Shown: positions 19,801-25,604, counted from the first letter of the stretch. The stretch: DNA of 62,463 nt from an uncultured Prevotellaceae bacterium (GCA_946405805.1 CAMJIL010000010.1:1-62463), one strand, 5' to 3'. Program-made: numbers and translations. Notes: generated by a model from the sequence alone, not told the origin.

Positions 19801-19872
19801 GCCTATATGACCCATATGACTCATCTGGCTTATGGGACTTATTTGGCTTATTATCGTCTGTATTAGTTTCAC
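7825..19872 (-). CDS. 4015-aa secreted YGGGN-repeat surface protein
   Basis: A very large exported protein. Residues 1-43 form a signal peptide. From about 49 to 1925 short repeats recur with VYGGGN / IFGGN / AYGGGY cores separated by 20-60 residues, suggesting a long beta-solenoid. Residues about 1930-2900 carry modules with E(Y/F)xxLP-like cores and YY(V/W) strands. A GLUG-like motif lies near 3190 (GTLHGDGHTIRGL). The last 60 residues (PNTGVYVVNKKKVFIE end) resemble a type IX secretion C-terminal signal. The start is GTG at 19870-19872, supported by the same MKLIxTIIS start in the 412-aa neighbour. It follows three fimbrillin genes, so a pilus-associated or tip adhesin role is likely but inferred. 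Confidence 0.9.
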   Translation of the reverse strand: MKLIQTIISQISPISQMSHMGHIGLIGLMSLFLINLCPTSLLGQIKIGGNVYGGGNHAEVRGCTRVTVKAGDIGAVIEDVERPLQDPAGRVFGGARMANVGGNSFVHIDGEHATDYILINQVFGGNDIAGTIGTTDTIPAALTAVKDPEVPADATNYKKNAVDNTFNSFVRISTTVEKQGNDTVFYNQTEITAASTNPEAAAYGKRTTDPHPDPNAKKVYIGQLFGGGNGDFTYTDENGDPLIEDGKYVVKQGDIVIAKSETPFVLPEQDKTYLEIKGGSIVYAYGGGNNATVKEQNIIHIDNPSAVVNHILVNKTTGEEVDPSSSTYTDYVASVAAGAPVIPTGCEELLSDARFKEMGINTTFSFPSSGAYQVGRFFGGNNKAEMSIRPTWNLLAGKVRNLYSGGNKGSMTSPEGLLLEIKDYSSLIVDNLYGGCRMADVRPTVNGEYTPCGNLDGYYFPTELSARVLVAGGHVNNVYGGNDVTGTVWGGNAVGIHATVYGDVYGGGNGAYPYTDLQSMKDDDTYGDFYFGDTGSGTLALNAFRPNAEQVSLHLKGTDAAHPTVIKGSVFIGGNCASLATKKSQPLVELKIGSHVQADKVFLGNNGEMMVDTTLLKLYKTNSTINPTAEGVFADYMEGVAMPLKPDVVFDSEKDGDLSTYEDNTSEIGSFFGGGNKGSMAVKGKTTLRFDKKLIIFDKIVGGCNNANVEAGEYNAAYEGGLLGSEDERASYTEGGKIKDRIELNLDNVVIRPKRWNDTFRKITSGKLTAGKEYYETDLHETKFISDGSDTATVENPYYELETIGTELVWNTVKWDIGEDDFISTGTTTTGNPGDPGYCADIDRRLIEGSVYGGCYNSGHVNGNVVININQDLMERDVIFAETGDDPYTISGERRSGVLKEAQGDDVQSSALSVYGGGYGEDTEIWGSTTINHNNGYAFQMYGGGEQGVVGKKNNEGEYVYNAAYSTTVNLKGINAGYSEEESGLPIPEAEYIYGGGNEGDVLGDSYVYLGNGRIYDAFGGASNADIYGGTEVHVGYNGGFPWIRDNVYGGNDFGGTIRGDINHYMVTTRPVFEDALKRSSTYVKYIQGRVDTIFGGNYGSYDYIDRVFKDYTNDDGSPKDGFNFPHLNDNSFVHFVPEDHSSNYVGYIFGGSEGFPGHERLCNSMQKDTYVLLDDTKTKDANRFANVDVYGGGAFAGVGTSFTTLGAGRTAIDMFAGSFHNIYGGCNQEGLVGYTRVNVPEESTAKVNAIFGGGKGYSTASVTATPALAARFCDHYVTCVDFTSKNAIVEDAIYGGNENRRISCDTYIDIEAPVMQSSGYQATIYGAGYGDETVSGRTNVFMNNGSNAYKVFGGGRDGNSLNFASLQRWLAQQYSEAGTPAEEIPDTVEAYGEILKSFATYLATNPISLPTNIGTYPNAEGSYNGTYTNDIMTNTKYHQTNVHIMNGGNVSGYAYGGGYGANAVVSGTTYIELKGGNVNKDIYGGGEGGPVYDEYNLGRGVFTATTNVYVEGGMARNVYGGGYEGHVGRHTKVVAGKTVNADISETDGITDIPAVANVTIGKLNGTSFYNGVPAIQRNAYGGGEGGSVYGRTNLTINNGYIGYRYKNTSTTTTPKYEYVPELDDKTPNAIELAGNAFGGGYVVNSFVDSTYVTMYGGTIRGSLYGGGELGPIGRGTMKSGATGGFPNGDAHIYKGGTTYVKLFDGHVLRNVFGGGRGKDSWGGDGTMYMDEDIKPTLDLKAKGYVFGKTEVDVYGGEVGTDEGVALGYGNVFGAGDVGCVYSATGTKADDDDEGYYYDDESKLTEDCKVLVEPWCKANSSVTINDSTFTAGQYVPTSYLNYLGNKEASATEWTAIGKTDVNKEGIIIHNAVFAGGNTSAGSTEVYANTPTVFGNATASIHDVYNRDLISVGRGRVGGLYGDGNLTLVDGYRELNITNYGTDYYNTTPEITLAQYNELPAREAAYYEIRYKCLQRCTDKDGKVYLPDNNITADEMLTVFEGVKVKVDEDSVYMIQANGKPLPEYWKENGVCSRYAGRPMNTIQRADFCGVFGSRMVMQGAQDRVPEVVDYTNYTINRVGEVSLNKKKSVRPGETTKEHGNYFGIYSVVNFLGALTSDVGFQDSIRRTDNTDASTYKCKAKNKEYGTASFYEWKDQFHNDRRRNNGNSHNKVALASGVHLELTSEDGTGKGLFEKKWGYITGVVELDLINVQPGTGGGYVYAKNEHGVPTRDPAKTQTILTALNTGAVTNKQFTYDPSDATKKEWETSGNFVHSTQTIIDDCYNIGDRYKGAENPDGSEAMPAHYWYIRGAVYVYDQYISAYTGSPNAFSEEVSIPLTITSASHGKLKLINVQPNRYAYYSNGNSLTPLKEGEKITIREKEYGLNDVINYWDYSQLTAHEKRMFVDSTYVVIADCRIGNDTIYEGTVYLPSKYKEIKTDSVYHINREQNVAFDYVFRESNNVSHNTGYILTYNVDNPNQWNVWYTPKSGNSLKNKVDFKEIESKDKSKYEDGPTYTPNTTGVFGQNDYEVGSIISKEEYDTYQKAATEHPSAIPDGQATFKPAYIVIADLIETKNKQGNDQRLHEGATLAREDYTDAQWLAMNGKVDEAYVATSTVQLSKTEFIYRNTYIPQSKYDELTPEVQATIQPAYYCTAEGKYGGNYYEAEHNYRALAAFTAMSPGDRDNFTYNYDALDLLIDPNYSKNPATGIVIYPEGEKYQYDGNYDTAEEVVDTVNGGNGNKATYSIQTPIDYTATYLGTKSFKYTDDNGVEQTIKTDSTSILSRTEFESLPNEQYYWASVPVEKAGDYYVVTETIVLGDTPYAAGQVISGETLSGLNATDRTKVDTLTFSSPGDYYYCREGYKIDSTAVSSAAGVTGATGGSYARGDSLITGVVIDKTAYDKIVNYQKNFAFHGLAPTETSTLYVTRGSDILDLSKEKVITVIYQYDYVESDMDGQHITPVSERHILNIHINFESGIPTVEDIRQPDIILPGTALSMPEPYVTPGAYEITGGGWKLFDTPTDAERHINGVEYTNSIDPLYLYQHDYYLAYYTKTYLGETYSNAVPVSVANYHDLKKVMGDTVHHYYIDHADIFKRLKVEPKIYINDYSKDAEGSKNGLDIFKNLYDLSLVRGTPDGYTVTDGKITGATGGANTNLVDHYLLNDSVKAGKNLEFFMRTDIDYPDNPAADDWTPIGNDGDDKCFKGTLHGDGHTIRGLDHSLFNNLCGNVYNLGVTGSFNSAGVADKGTGYVESAWVKTTNKTPLETKPYAVFGAPSDDKGYQLVNSYFWDGNKNLYQEVPAGGEYSYSLGSKGTARAMTAQEFYNGTVAYNLNNFYLHKRYANAKGAEKAEIKRARYYTIGDDGKLTLQSYKDYVDNPALCSSGYVYIPTGETKKDTVRYVEERFADGDFRFAAGTIPDTEDERFHTEIINPGTDDEKVESGYYPIWPDDYIFFGQKLTYGWAVEEHDSLPKAVARSEGRISYGSNANRVYRAPAYYRNSKLDMAHFNPHAYLAQTKKEAPDTLAYPNMTAIDFKGHDTNFSWSVGNTDLPNGKKAFYAPLLDDDGLRSIINCDETRNLLAYAPAADVNKKTYTVLNGYFTEPVYSDYYDNTEDHDGYRIVREAPTATVHGHLVQHDLKVINDHLLVDNNDFNAPFAYGFDADHLMWYQRIPADEEYVDLTKGWQGISIPFTAELVTTNQKGEITHFYGGSDVSHNSDTKKGHEYWLRQFEDGGEIDGDDYKAIFKYPSVAGNTKNAANTFLWDYYYENEKVHDQKDKNSDIYLEYRQYYNTARSYAGYSYLTAATPYILGLPGSTYYEFDLSGKFEARNTAAAIAKLDKQIISFVSDKGVNIKISDKELTDNAVTYGGYTFKPSYLNELLEAGTNNYALNHTGSSFDQVVGAATPIPAFRPYFFAAGGSSGAKGMRESFAKRIIFGGTDNDLRDGPETVLDGSLEIYTRGYNIVTTSHLKEATVIRIATAAGATFANYVLQPGETIETTVPNTGVYVVNKKKVFIE
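19780..19851 (-). repeat. Eight 9-bp repeats encoding the signal peptide core
   Basis: Residues 8-31 of the giant protein read as three-residue units: ISQ, ISP, ISQ, MSH, MGH, IGL, IGL, MSL. The DNA shows the same 9-bp periodicity, so copy-number changes would lengthen or shorten the signal peptide without a frameshift. Confidence 0.85.
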
Positions 19873-19907
19873 GTTTACCGTTTACTGTTTACTGTTTACC
19901 GTTTACT
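19873..19907 (-). repeat. Five 7-bp repeats abutting the GTG start
   Basis: On the plus strand the units are GTTTACC, GTTTACT, GTTTACT, GTTTACC, GTTTACT. The last base of the array is immediately next to the GTG start codon of the 4015-aa gene, so the array itself is the ribosome-binding region. Confidence 0.9.
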
Positions 19908-19942
19908 GTTCAACTTTCCACTTTCAACTGACTCTCAACTCT

Positions 19943-19977
19943 CAATTATCAATTATCAATTATCAATTGTCAATTAA
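19943..19977 (-). repeat. Five 7-bp repeats spanning the stop codon of the 412-aa gene
   Basis: Plus-strand units are CAATTAT (three times), CAATTGT and CAATTAA. The TGA stop of the 412-aa fimbrillin gene (19970-19972) lies inside the array. Confidence 0.9.
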
Positions 19978-21208
19978 TAATAACCTCCGGATCATTCAAA
20001 TCCGGCTCTGACAGCATATGCAGAAATGTCGGCTGGATTGTCATATCTATTATATATCGTTTACCACGTTCTGTATAGGTTTGTCCTGTAAATAAGTCGC
20101 TGAGTAACACAGAGTTAGTGGCTTTACAGTCCTTACGGATAAGGTTGCCCTCAGGATGCTCTGGTGTCACATTATTGTCATATACATCATAAATGCTTGT
20201 CAGGGTAAACTTTGTGATGCCAGTAGGCATAAAATGTCCGATAAACGATTGATATGCAGTGGTCAGTGTATGACCTGCAGGATCAGACCAGAACTCCATA
20301 TCGCCTTTGTTAACGCTACTGCCGTCTGTGGGCGTAAAGGAGATGCTTTCAATAGGGTCGCTACCGTCTGTGGACTGTAGGCGGATGATTACATTAGTAC
20401 TCTTTGTGGTTGTATCATTACCAGCGATAGTACCCAACTGTAGCGACTTCAGCTTGATGGTGCGCAGTTCCGCGTAATCTTCATGCACCTTCATTCTGAC
20501 CTTTAGAGAAGCATATAGGTGGTCGAAGAGCAGGAAGACATAGTCTTTGCCATCAGTGCCTTGCGAAGTGCGGAAGCTGAAATCGCCTCTACGCAGACCG
20601 CTGTCGTGTTCTTTGTCGGTACCATGTTTTGCACCTATCACGACGCAGAGGTCGTTTGGCATTACAGTAGGCACGTCCTCCAGAGACATGATGGCGCCAT
20701 GACTGTATCCATCGTGTTCAGGGACTGTTTTATCGTCAGAATCATCATCCAAACCAGGATTTCTGTCTGTAATGCTATATTTTATGACAGGCAGATTAGG
20801 GATAAAGCCATAGAGGTAGTAGTCGTGACTCGCTTCAAACTCCACATTGGTGAGCCACAGGTCTTTGTCTTCACGCTTGTAGAAGTGGCCCATCAGTTTT
20901 GACTTATCCATATTTGTCTCAGCGAAGGCAATAGCGATAGGCTGAACGCCACCTTCGTAAGCCTCATACCCTGATGGTATTGCCCATGCTCTGGTCAAGG
21001 CATCACCAGACCTTGTAGGTTGGATATTCTCCTCAAAATAAGTAGAATAACCACTCACCCCTCCTAATGCCACACCAGGAGCATTCAGATCCAGCCCACC
21101 GTCAAGATCGTCACTCTTAGAGCAACTGCTAACGAAGCTTACAAAGCTTACAAGGCTTATAAAGCTTATGAGGCTTACTTTACTTATTATGGTCTTTATT
21201 AGTTTCAC
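19970..21208 (-). CDS. Fimbrillin-like lipoprotein (412 aa)
   Basis: Signal peptide with lipobox ending at Cys29 (FVSSC). The mature N-terminus carries QPTRSG and LTRAWA, the TR-A/S motif typical of type V fimbrillins, whose precursors in relatives are cut by an Arg-specific protease. The segment FLLFDHLYASLKVRMKV (about residues 190-206) matches the fimbrillin core. The start is GTG at 21206-21208; no in-frame ATG precedes the lipobox closely enough, and the MKLIKTIIS start matches the next gene. It is probably a minor pilus subunit, exported as a lipoprotein and incorporated by strand exchange; this follows from the family, not from direct evidence. Confidence 0.8.
   Translation of the reverse strand: MKLIKTIISKVSLISFISLVSFVSFVSSCSKSDDLDGGLDLNAPGVALGGVSGYSTYFEENIQPTRSGDALTRAWAIPSGYEAYEGGVQPIAIAFAETNMDKSKLMGHFYKREDKDLWLTNVEFEASHDYYLYGFIPNLPVIKYSITDRNPGLDDDSDDKTVPEHDGYSHGAIMSLEDVPTVMPNDLCVVIGAKHGTDKEHDSGLRRGDFSFRTSQGTDGKDYVFLLFDHLYASLKVRMKVHEDYAELRTIKLKSLQLGTIAGNDTTTKSTNVIIRLQSTDGSDPIESISFTPTDGSSVNKGDMEFWSDPAGHTLTTAYQSFIGHFMPTGITKFTLTSIYDVYDNNVTPEHPEGNLIRKDCKATNSVLLSDLFTGQTYTERGKRYIIDMTIQPTFLHMLSEPDLNDPEVIIN
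21134..21187 (-). repeat. Six 9-bp repeats encoding the signal peptide core
   Basis: Residues 8-25 read ISK, VSL, ISF, ISL, VSF, VSF. The plus-strand DNA repeats a GCTTAyAAA-like 9-mer. The register is the same as in the signal peptide of the 4015-aa protein. Confidence 0.85.
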
Positions 21209-21250
21209 GTTTACCGTTTACCGTTTACTGTTTACTGTTTACCGTTTACC
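21209..21250 (-). repeat. Six 7-bp repeats abutting the GTG start
   Basis: Plus-strand units are GTTTACC twice, GTTTACT twice and GTTTACC twice, ending directly at the GTG start codon of the 412-aa gene. Three more heptamers (TTAACCG, TTAACCT, TTAACCG) lie at 21262-21282 in the same short spacer. Confidence 0.9.
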
Positions 21251-21288
21251 TTTATATATCTTTAACCGTTAACCTTTAACCGTTATTT

Positions 21289-22521
21289 CTACCAATTATA
21301 CACATTTTTACTGATTGACATTTCTACCCAGGGGACTACTGCGTAGTCAACCCATCCTATCGCTACACCACCTTCTTCTGTGATTTTAAAGATGTAGGTA
21401 TAGCTGTAGCCAGCCTTCCACTGCATATATGTTGCCGGCACGACGGCTGTTCTTTCACCAAGACCTTTTATATTCACCGTCAGCGTATAGCTGCCTTGCG
21501 AGGTGTTAGGGAGCACTGTGTACCAGCCATCGTCGCACGTGGTATATTCCTTTGTATCATCTTCTGGGTCATAGTCTTCAGTGAAGGCTGCCAGATGTGC
21601 TGGGTCACTTGCTGCTGTATGCTCCAATGAGTATGACTCTTTAGTCTCTGCTCCTGACAGAGGGTATGTTGCTGTTACGACGCCCTTGCGGTATATTTTC
21701 TTATCGCCGTCTGAAGGCTTGAAACTCTGGCTTGTTATTATGACGCCCTCGCGCGGGTACACATAGTTATATATAAATCGCACGCGTGCGAAGGGCTTTA
21801 TGAATTCCAGAGTGACTGGTCTTCCGAACTGCTTGTCTGGATAAGTTCCTGCATCACCTGTTGAGAACCACAGACGTGAGAAGTATGGGGCCTCGGCCAA
21901 CTTGGCATCAGTAGCGTCTTTGTCATATTTGCCGCCATCCAATTCTGGGCTTGCATCAACCAGCATGCTGACCTCATAGGAAGTGGTTTTATCGGCACCA
22001 TAGGACTTATTAGCATCATAGTCAGTCACCGTTGCTGGTACTGCAGCATTTTTGTCAAACTCTGTTGCTGCGAAGAAGCGATATGCCTTTGCTGACCAGT
22101 CCCAGAACTTGATTGTTTGGTTGGGTTTTTCTGTCAATATATAGTCCCAGTTGCTGGAGTTTGTAGCGGAGGCAGCAGCGCTGTTGGCATGCCAATCCAC
22201 CTGGTAGCATGGGAATACTGTTTGTGTTTCGCCATAAGAGCCATCTGAGTAGGACATATTCTTATAGCCCCACACGTGGAAACGGGTTACGCCTGATGCG
22301 TACAGTGGTGTTCCACTGTTGGCACGTGTTTCTGCAGTTTCATTTCCCTGATAACCATTAAAAGTGATAGGCACCAGTTCCTCCTGTGGCGCCGCCATCT
22401 CTGGCGCCGCACCCAGGTCGTCACTCCCTCCCCCACCGCAGCTGACGAGTGTCAGCAGGGTAATCATGCTAATGAGGCAGAGAATGCCTATTTGACTTAT
22501 TATGGTCTTTATTTCATTCAA
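21289..22521 (-). CDS. Fimbrillin family lipoprotein (410 aa)
   Basis: Signal peptide with lipobox ending at Cys28 (LTLVSC), followed by a Gly-rich stretch. The mature N-terminus contains VPITFNGYQG and ETRAN, typical of the Mfa-like_1 fimbrillin family, and the C-terminal half has AVVPATYMQWKAGYSYTYIF, also found in the 753-aa fimbrillin. The start is TTG at 22519-22521: the IKTIIS sequence that follows aligns with the two downstream genes, while the nearby ATG is out of frame. The DNA around the signal peptide has a decayed 9-bp periodicity. It is probably a pilus subunit placed before the 412-aa subunit and the giant protein. Confidence 0.82.
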   Translation of the reverse strand: MNEIKTIISQIGILCLISMITLLTLVSCGGGGSDDLGAAPEMAAPQEELVPITFNGYQGNETAETRANSGTPLYASGVTRFHVWGYKNMSYSDGSYGETQTVFPCYQVDWHANSAAASATNSSNWDYILTEKPNQTIKFWDWSAKAYRFFAATEFDKNAAVPATVTDYDANKSYGADKTTSYEVSMLVDASPELDGGKYDKDATDAKLAEAPYFSRLWFSTGDAGTYPDKQFGRPVTLEFIKPFARVRFIYNYVYPREGVIITSQSFKPSDGDKKIYRKGVVTATYPLSGAETKESYSLEHTAASDPAHLAAFTEDYDPEDDTKEYTTCDDGWYTVLPNTSQGSYTLTVNIKGLGERTAVVPATYMQWKAGYSYTYIFKITEEGGVAIGWVDYAVVPWVEMSISKNVYNW

Positions 22522-22535
22522 TTTTTACTGTTTAC

Positions 22536-22602
22536 TTCTTAAACTCTTAAACTTCTTAAACTCTTAAACTGTCTTTAACCGTTAAACTTTAAACTTTAAA
22601 CG
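22536..22602 (-). repeat. A/T-rich heptamer-like repeats upstream of the 410-aa gene
   Basis: CTTAAACT-type units followed by GTTAAAC, TTTAAAC, TTTAAAC fill most of the spacer between the 110-aa and 410-aa genes. The repeats are less regular than those next to the two downstream genes. Confidence 0.6.
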
Positions 22603-22643
22603 TTATAATCTTCTTTCAGCCTCCCTTGCTTTGGTTGTCCAAA

Positions 22644-22976
22644 CTACTGTAGCCATGAGAATTCTTTTTTCAATTCTTCGCGTACTTCAGCCTCTGTCAT
22701 GTATTCGCCTTTTAGGTATTGCTGGTGTGACTCCTCTATTCGTGCGTAAAGTTCGTCGAGGGTATATGGTGTTCTCCAATGTTCTTGGAGGATTTGCTCT
22801 ATTGCTTCTCCGTTCAACTTGCCCTCATCCCAGAGTCGGTCAGCCTCTTTCTGTACTTTCTTAGCATAGAAATCTGCCAGCACGTCTTTCATTTCTGAAA
22901 TCGTCTGCTCACTTTTGCAGTATTTAAACATCTCTAACAGATGCAACTGCACTGGGTTTATTGTTCTTGTTTCCAT
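22644..22976 (-). CDS. Small antitoxin-like protein (110 aa)
   Basis: A charged, helical, cytoplasmic protein of 110 residues starting METRTINPVQLHLLEMF. This N-terminus resembles small Bacteroidales proteins that often sit upstream of toxin genes as putative antitoxins; the resemblance is from memory of the family style and not verified. The middle (SEMKDVLADFYAKKVQKEADRLW) is predicted helical. No toxin gene follows: the next gene is a fimbrillin. It may be an orphan, or a regulator that has been adopted by the pilus locus. Confidence 0.65.
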   Translation of the reverse strand: METRTINPVQLHLLEMFKYCKSEQTISEMKDVLADFYAKKVQKEADRLWDEGKLNGEAIEQILQEHWRTPYTLDELYARIEESHQQYLKGEYMTEAEVREELKKEFSWLQ

Positions 22977-23087
22977 ATCTCTAATCTCTTTATATTATCT
23001 TTTAAACTCTTAAACTTTATTTCATTTTTTCATTTTCTCATTTTTTCATTCTTATTCGGCCTCCGGGCCTTTCTTTTTTCTTTTGTT

Positions 23088-23124
23088 GTCCATCGGGGAG
23101 TCGAACCCCGATGGACTTTTTTTT
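23088..23124 (+). terminator. Strong plus-strand intrinsic terminator in a minus-strand operon
   Basis: Perfect 11-bp stem GTCCATCGGGG / CCCCGATGGAC around loop AGTCGAA, followed by eight T. It points along the plus strand, against all surrounding genes. The stem-loop also looks like a tRNA T-arm in reverse complement, but no tRNA body is present. Confidence 0.65.
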
Positions 23125-23214
23125 ACTCTGACAGTGAGTCGTAATCGAGCTTTGCTCGCTTCGCTAGTCGAAGAACACGCATCAGAGTTATTTTCTACCC
23201 GAGGAGTCGTTATC

Positions 23215-23258
23215 GGCCTATGCTACGCCTATGCTCGGCCTATGCTCTGCCTATGCTA
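23215..23258. repeat. Four 11-bp tandem repeats
   Basis: Units GGCCTATGCTA, CGCCTATGCTC, GGCCTATGCTC and TGCCTATGCTA lie between the fimbrillin stop and the small antitoxin-like gene. Confidence 0.9.
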
Positions 23259-23342
23259 CGTCCCTCAGGCTTTTTTTCTACCCGAGGGAGTAATATCGAG
23301 CTAATCGAATAAAACTCCCATCGGGGTAAATATTAGATAAGA

Positions 23343-25604
23343 TTACTCTACAACCTTGATGACCTTAACTGCGTAAGCACCGTTGTTCTGGTAGTAAACA
23401 TCGAAGTAGAAATGGCCTGCTGTGTAAGTGGTAGCCTTTGAAGCTGTAGATACGTCGATGGTGGCCTCATAAAGACCTGTTACAGAATCACCAAGTTTTG
23501 TCTGCTTAAATGTGAAAGATTTTGGAGCATATGAATGACCTTCAGCATCAAGATTCTCAACAAAGTAGACTTTATCAGCCTGAGCCGTACCATCAGCAGT
23601 TAAAGATAAATCAGATGATGGATCAACCTCCCAATAGTTTTCAGCTTCACCATCATTTGAAACAGATGCAACATTGTAAACCACCTCATCAGAAGTAGGT
23701 ACAGTGTTAGCATATACATAAGCGTATGTGCCAGTAGTAACTCCATCATTGTCTATATCAATCTTAGCAGTTGTACCTTCAGTAACTGTGATTGGTTGAT
23801 CATTAACACCGTTAACAATAGAGGTTACATTATTAGCAATGTTTGCATTATTTGTGAGAATCATACCATTACGACCATTAATTGGAGTTGCGGTGGTATA
23901 AGCTTGTTTACGGTTCTGAAGAGCATCCATAACTGTTGCCTCTGAAATTGGTGCAGTACCAGTAATTTTATAGAGGAGTGACTTCTTTCCTTCTGTCGCA
24001 CCTGTACCCTTCAAGTCAGTCTTGAGAGTAGGAGTAGCCGTGCTGTTATCCATAACCTGAACATAAAGATCTTTTTTATCAGTTGATGCACCTGCTGTCT
24101 GAGTCTTGCTGTATTCATCCTTGTTTGCGTGGTTATGTCCCTGCTGATAAGTAGTGATAGAAGGAGTAGCAACTGTTGTTATAGTTGTCTGCTCTGCATT
24201 AGCATCTACGAAGTTTGTCACAACAGCATCGAAGGTGATTGGGAACAAGCCTGCAGGATCATTTGTTGCGTCAGTGCTTGTCCAACCATTAGAGTTATCA
24301 GAAATCTTGAAGATGTATGTGTAAGCATAGTTAGGCTGCCACTTAGTGTAAGTAGCAGGAACAACAGCCTTTGCACCATAAACCTTGATTGGCTCATTAG
24401 AACCGTCGGTAGAAACGAGAGTATAGTTAACACGGAGAGTCAAAGGCATACCGGTAGTGTTAGGAATAACAGCTGTGTAGTAATTATTAGCTGCTGGACC
24501 TGCATAAGTAGCATGAGTAACATCTCTGCCAAGGTATATATTATCATCAACCTCATATGTAGTCTCTCTACCAGTATAATTAGCAGTAAGAGTTCCAAAT
24601 TCCTGCGTTGTCACAGTGGAAGCATCAGGATCAACAATTATGCTTGCCTTGTTGTAATCCGCAGCCTGTGCAACAGCAGGAGGACCTGCTGTACCACGAT
24701 CATCTGTACCAATGTGAGGATAGTATACAAGTACGCTACCGCTCTGTGGGAGTTTATCATCGCCCAAAGTGAAGAGGGTGGCAGTTGTAGATTTGTTATA
24801 TGCAAGGTCTTCTGGTTTTGCAACATTAGAAGCTTCTGCAGTATAGAACTGAACATCCTTTACTGAATAACCAGGCACTGTCTCGTAAAGAGCAACGCGA
24901 ACCTTAGCAGCCATATTCTTGAATGTAAGAGTTACGGGCTGGCCATAATTTGCCTTCAGAACTGTATTGATGTCTGTATAGTAACACTTCATAAGGTCGG
25001 CAGCACTTGCTGCTGTCAATGTGAAAGCGCCTGGTGCTGATGTTGATGAAAGTGCAGTTCCGGTATTAATACGTGTTACCTTGACCTTAGAACCAGATAC
25101 TGCAGCATCTGTAACAGCCTCAAGACCGCCAGTTGACCATGCGATAAAGTCATACTGATCAACACTATAGTCCCAATACTTAACAGTCTGAACCTGAGCA
25201 CCACTAGGGTGAAGGGCAGTCCAAGTCGTACTTGATAACTTTCCATCAATACCAGTTTGTTTACCAACATACTCCCAGTTTTGGGTGTTAGACTCTGTGG
25301 TACCAGCAGTATTTGCGGTATAACCAACAAGATAGTTGTCGAATACTACAGTGGTAGATGGTGATTGTTCCTGCTCAGTACCTTTAGTTCCTTCTACTAC
25401 GAACATGCCACCGAGTTTTGTAGCGGCATCAGCTCCGATAAATTCACCTGCACGAGTAGCATTTGGCAAATTAGAACTGAACTGGATTGAACCGTCGCCT
25501 TGTTCAGCGGTTAAACCGTTGTTGTCACCAATGTACTCGTCATTCGAGCAGCTTGCGAGCGCCACCAGCGCCGATGCTGCGAAGATAAAATACTTTGTTT
25601 TCAT
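23343..25604 (-). CDS. Fimbrillin family lipoprotein, probable major pilus subunit (753 aa)
   Basis: Signal peptide with lipobox ending at Cys19 (ALASC), then GSIQFSSNLPNATRAGEF, whose ATRA (Arg51) resembles the Arg-cleavage site of type V fimbrillins. Core motifs include YWDYSVDQYDFIAW, LTFKNMAAKVRVALYE and AVVPATYTKWQPNYAYTYIFKI. At 753 residues it is longer than typical FimA/Mfa1 (about 350-560), with an extra C-terminal part from about residue 450. It has a clear 419-bp upstream spacer, unlike the other subunits, suggesting its own promoter and high expression. The role as main shaft subunit is inferred from gene order. Confidence 0.85.
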   Translation of the reverse strand: MKTKYFIFAASALVALASCSNDEYIGDNNGLTAEQGDGSIQFSSNLPNATRAGEFIGADAATKLGGMFVVEGTKGTEQEQSPSTTVVFDNYLVGYTANTAGTTESNTQNWEYVGKQTGIDGKLSSTTWTALHPSGAQVQTVKYWDYSVDQYDFIAWSTGGLEAVTDAAVSGSKVKVTRINTGTALSSTSAPGAFTLTAASAADLMKCYYTDINTVLKANYGQPVTLTFKNMAAKVRVALYETVPGYSVKDVQFYTAEASNVAKPEDLAYNKSTTATLFTLGDDKLPQSGSVLVYYPHIGTDDRGTAGPPAVAQAADYNKASIIVDPDASTVTTQEFGTLTANYTGRETTYEVDDNIYLGRDVTHATYAGPAANNYYTAVIPNTTGMPLTLRVNYTLVSTDGSNEPIKVYGAKAVVPATYTKWQPNYAYTYIFKISDNSNGWTSTDATNDPAGLFPITFDAVVTNFVDANAEQTTITTVATPSITTYQQGHNHANKDEYSKTQTAGASTDKKDLYVQVMDNSTATPTLKTDLKGTGATEGKKSLLYKITGTAPISEATVMDALQNRKQAYTTATPINGRNGMILTNNANIANNVTSIVNGVNDQPITVTEGTTAKIDIDNDGVTTGTYAYVYANTVPTSDEVVYNVASVSNDGEAENYWEVDPSSDLSLTADGTAQADKVYFVENLDAEGHSYAPKSFTFKQTKLGDSVTGLYEATIDVSTASKATTYTAGHFYFDVYYQNNGAYAVKVIKVVE

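Larger units (their letters stand above)
22977..23342. other. 366-bp spacer made of palindromes and short tandem repeats
   Basis: No gene is seen. It contains a plus-strand terminator hairpin (23088-23124), a smaller GGCC hairpin with T-run at 23058-23079, a CGAGC-TTT-GCTCG triloop hairpin near 23145, direct repeats starting TTTCTACCCGAGG near 23192 and 23275, and 11-bp tandem repeats (23215-23258). Confidence 0.7.

Noticed and set aside
23088..23124. tRNA gene fragment
   Set aside because: The hairpin resembles a T-arm in reverse complement, but the stem continues for 11 bp and no acceptor, D-arm or anticodon arm is present.
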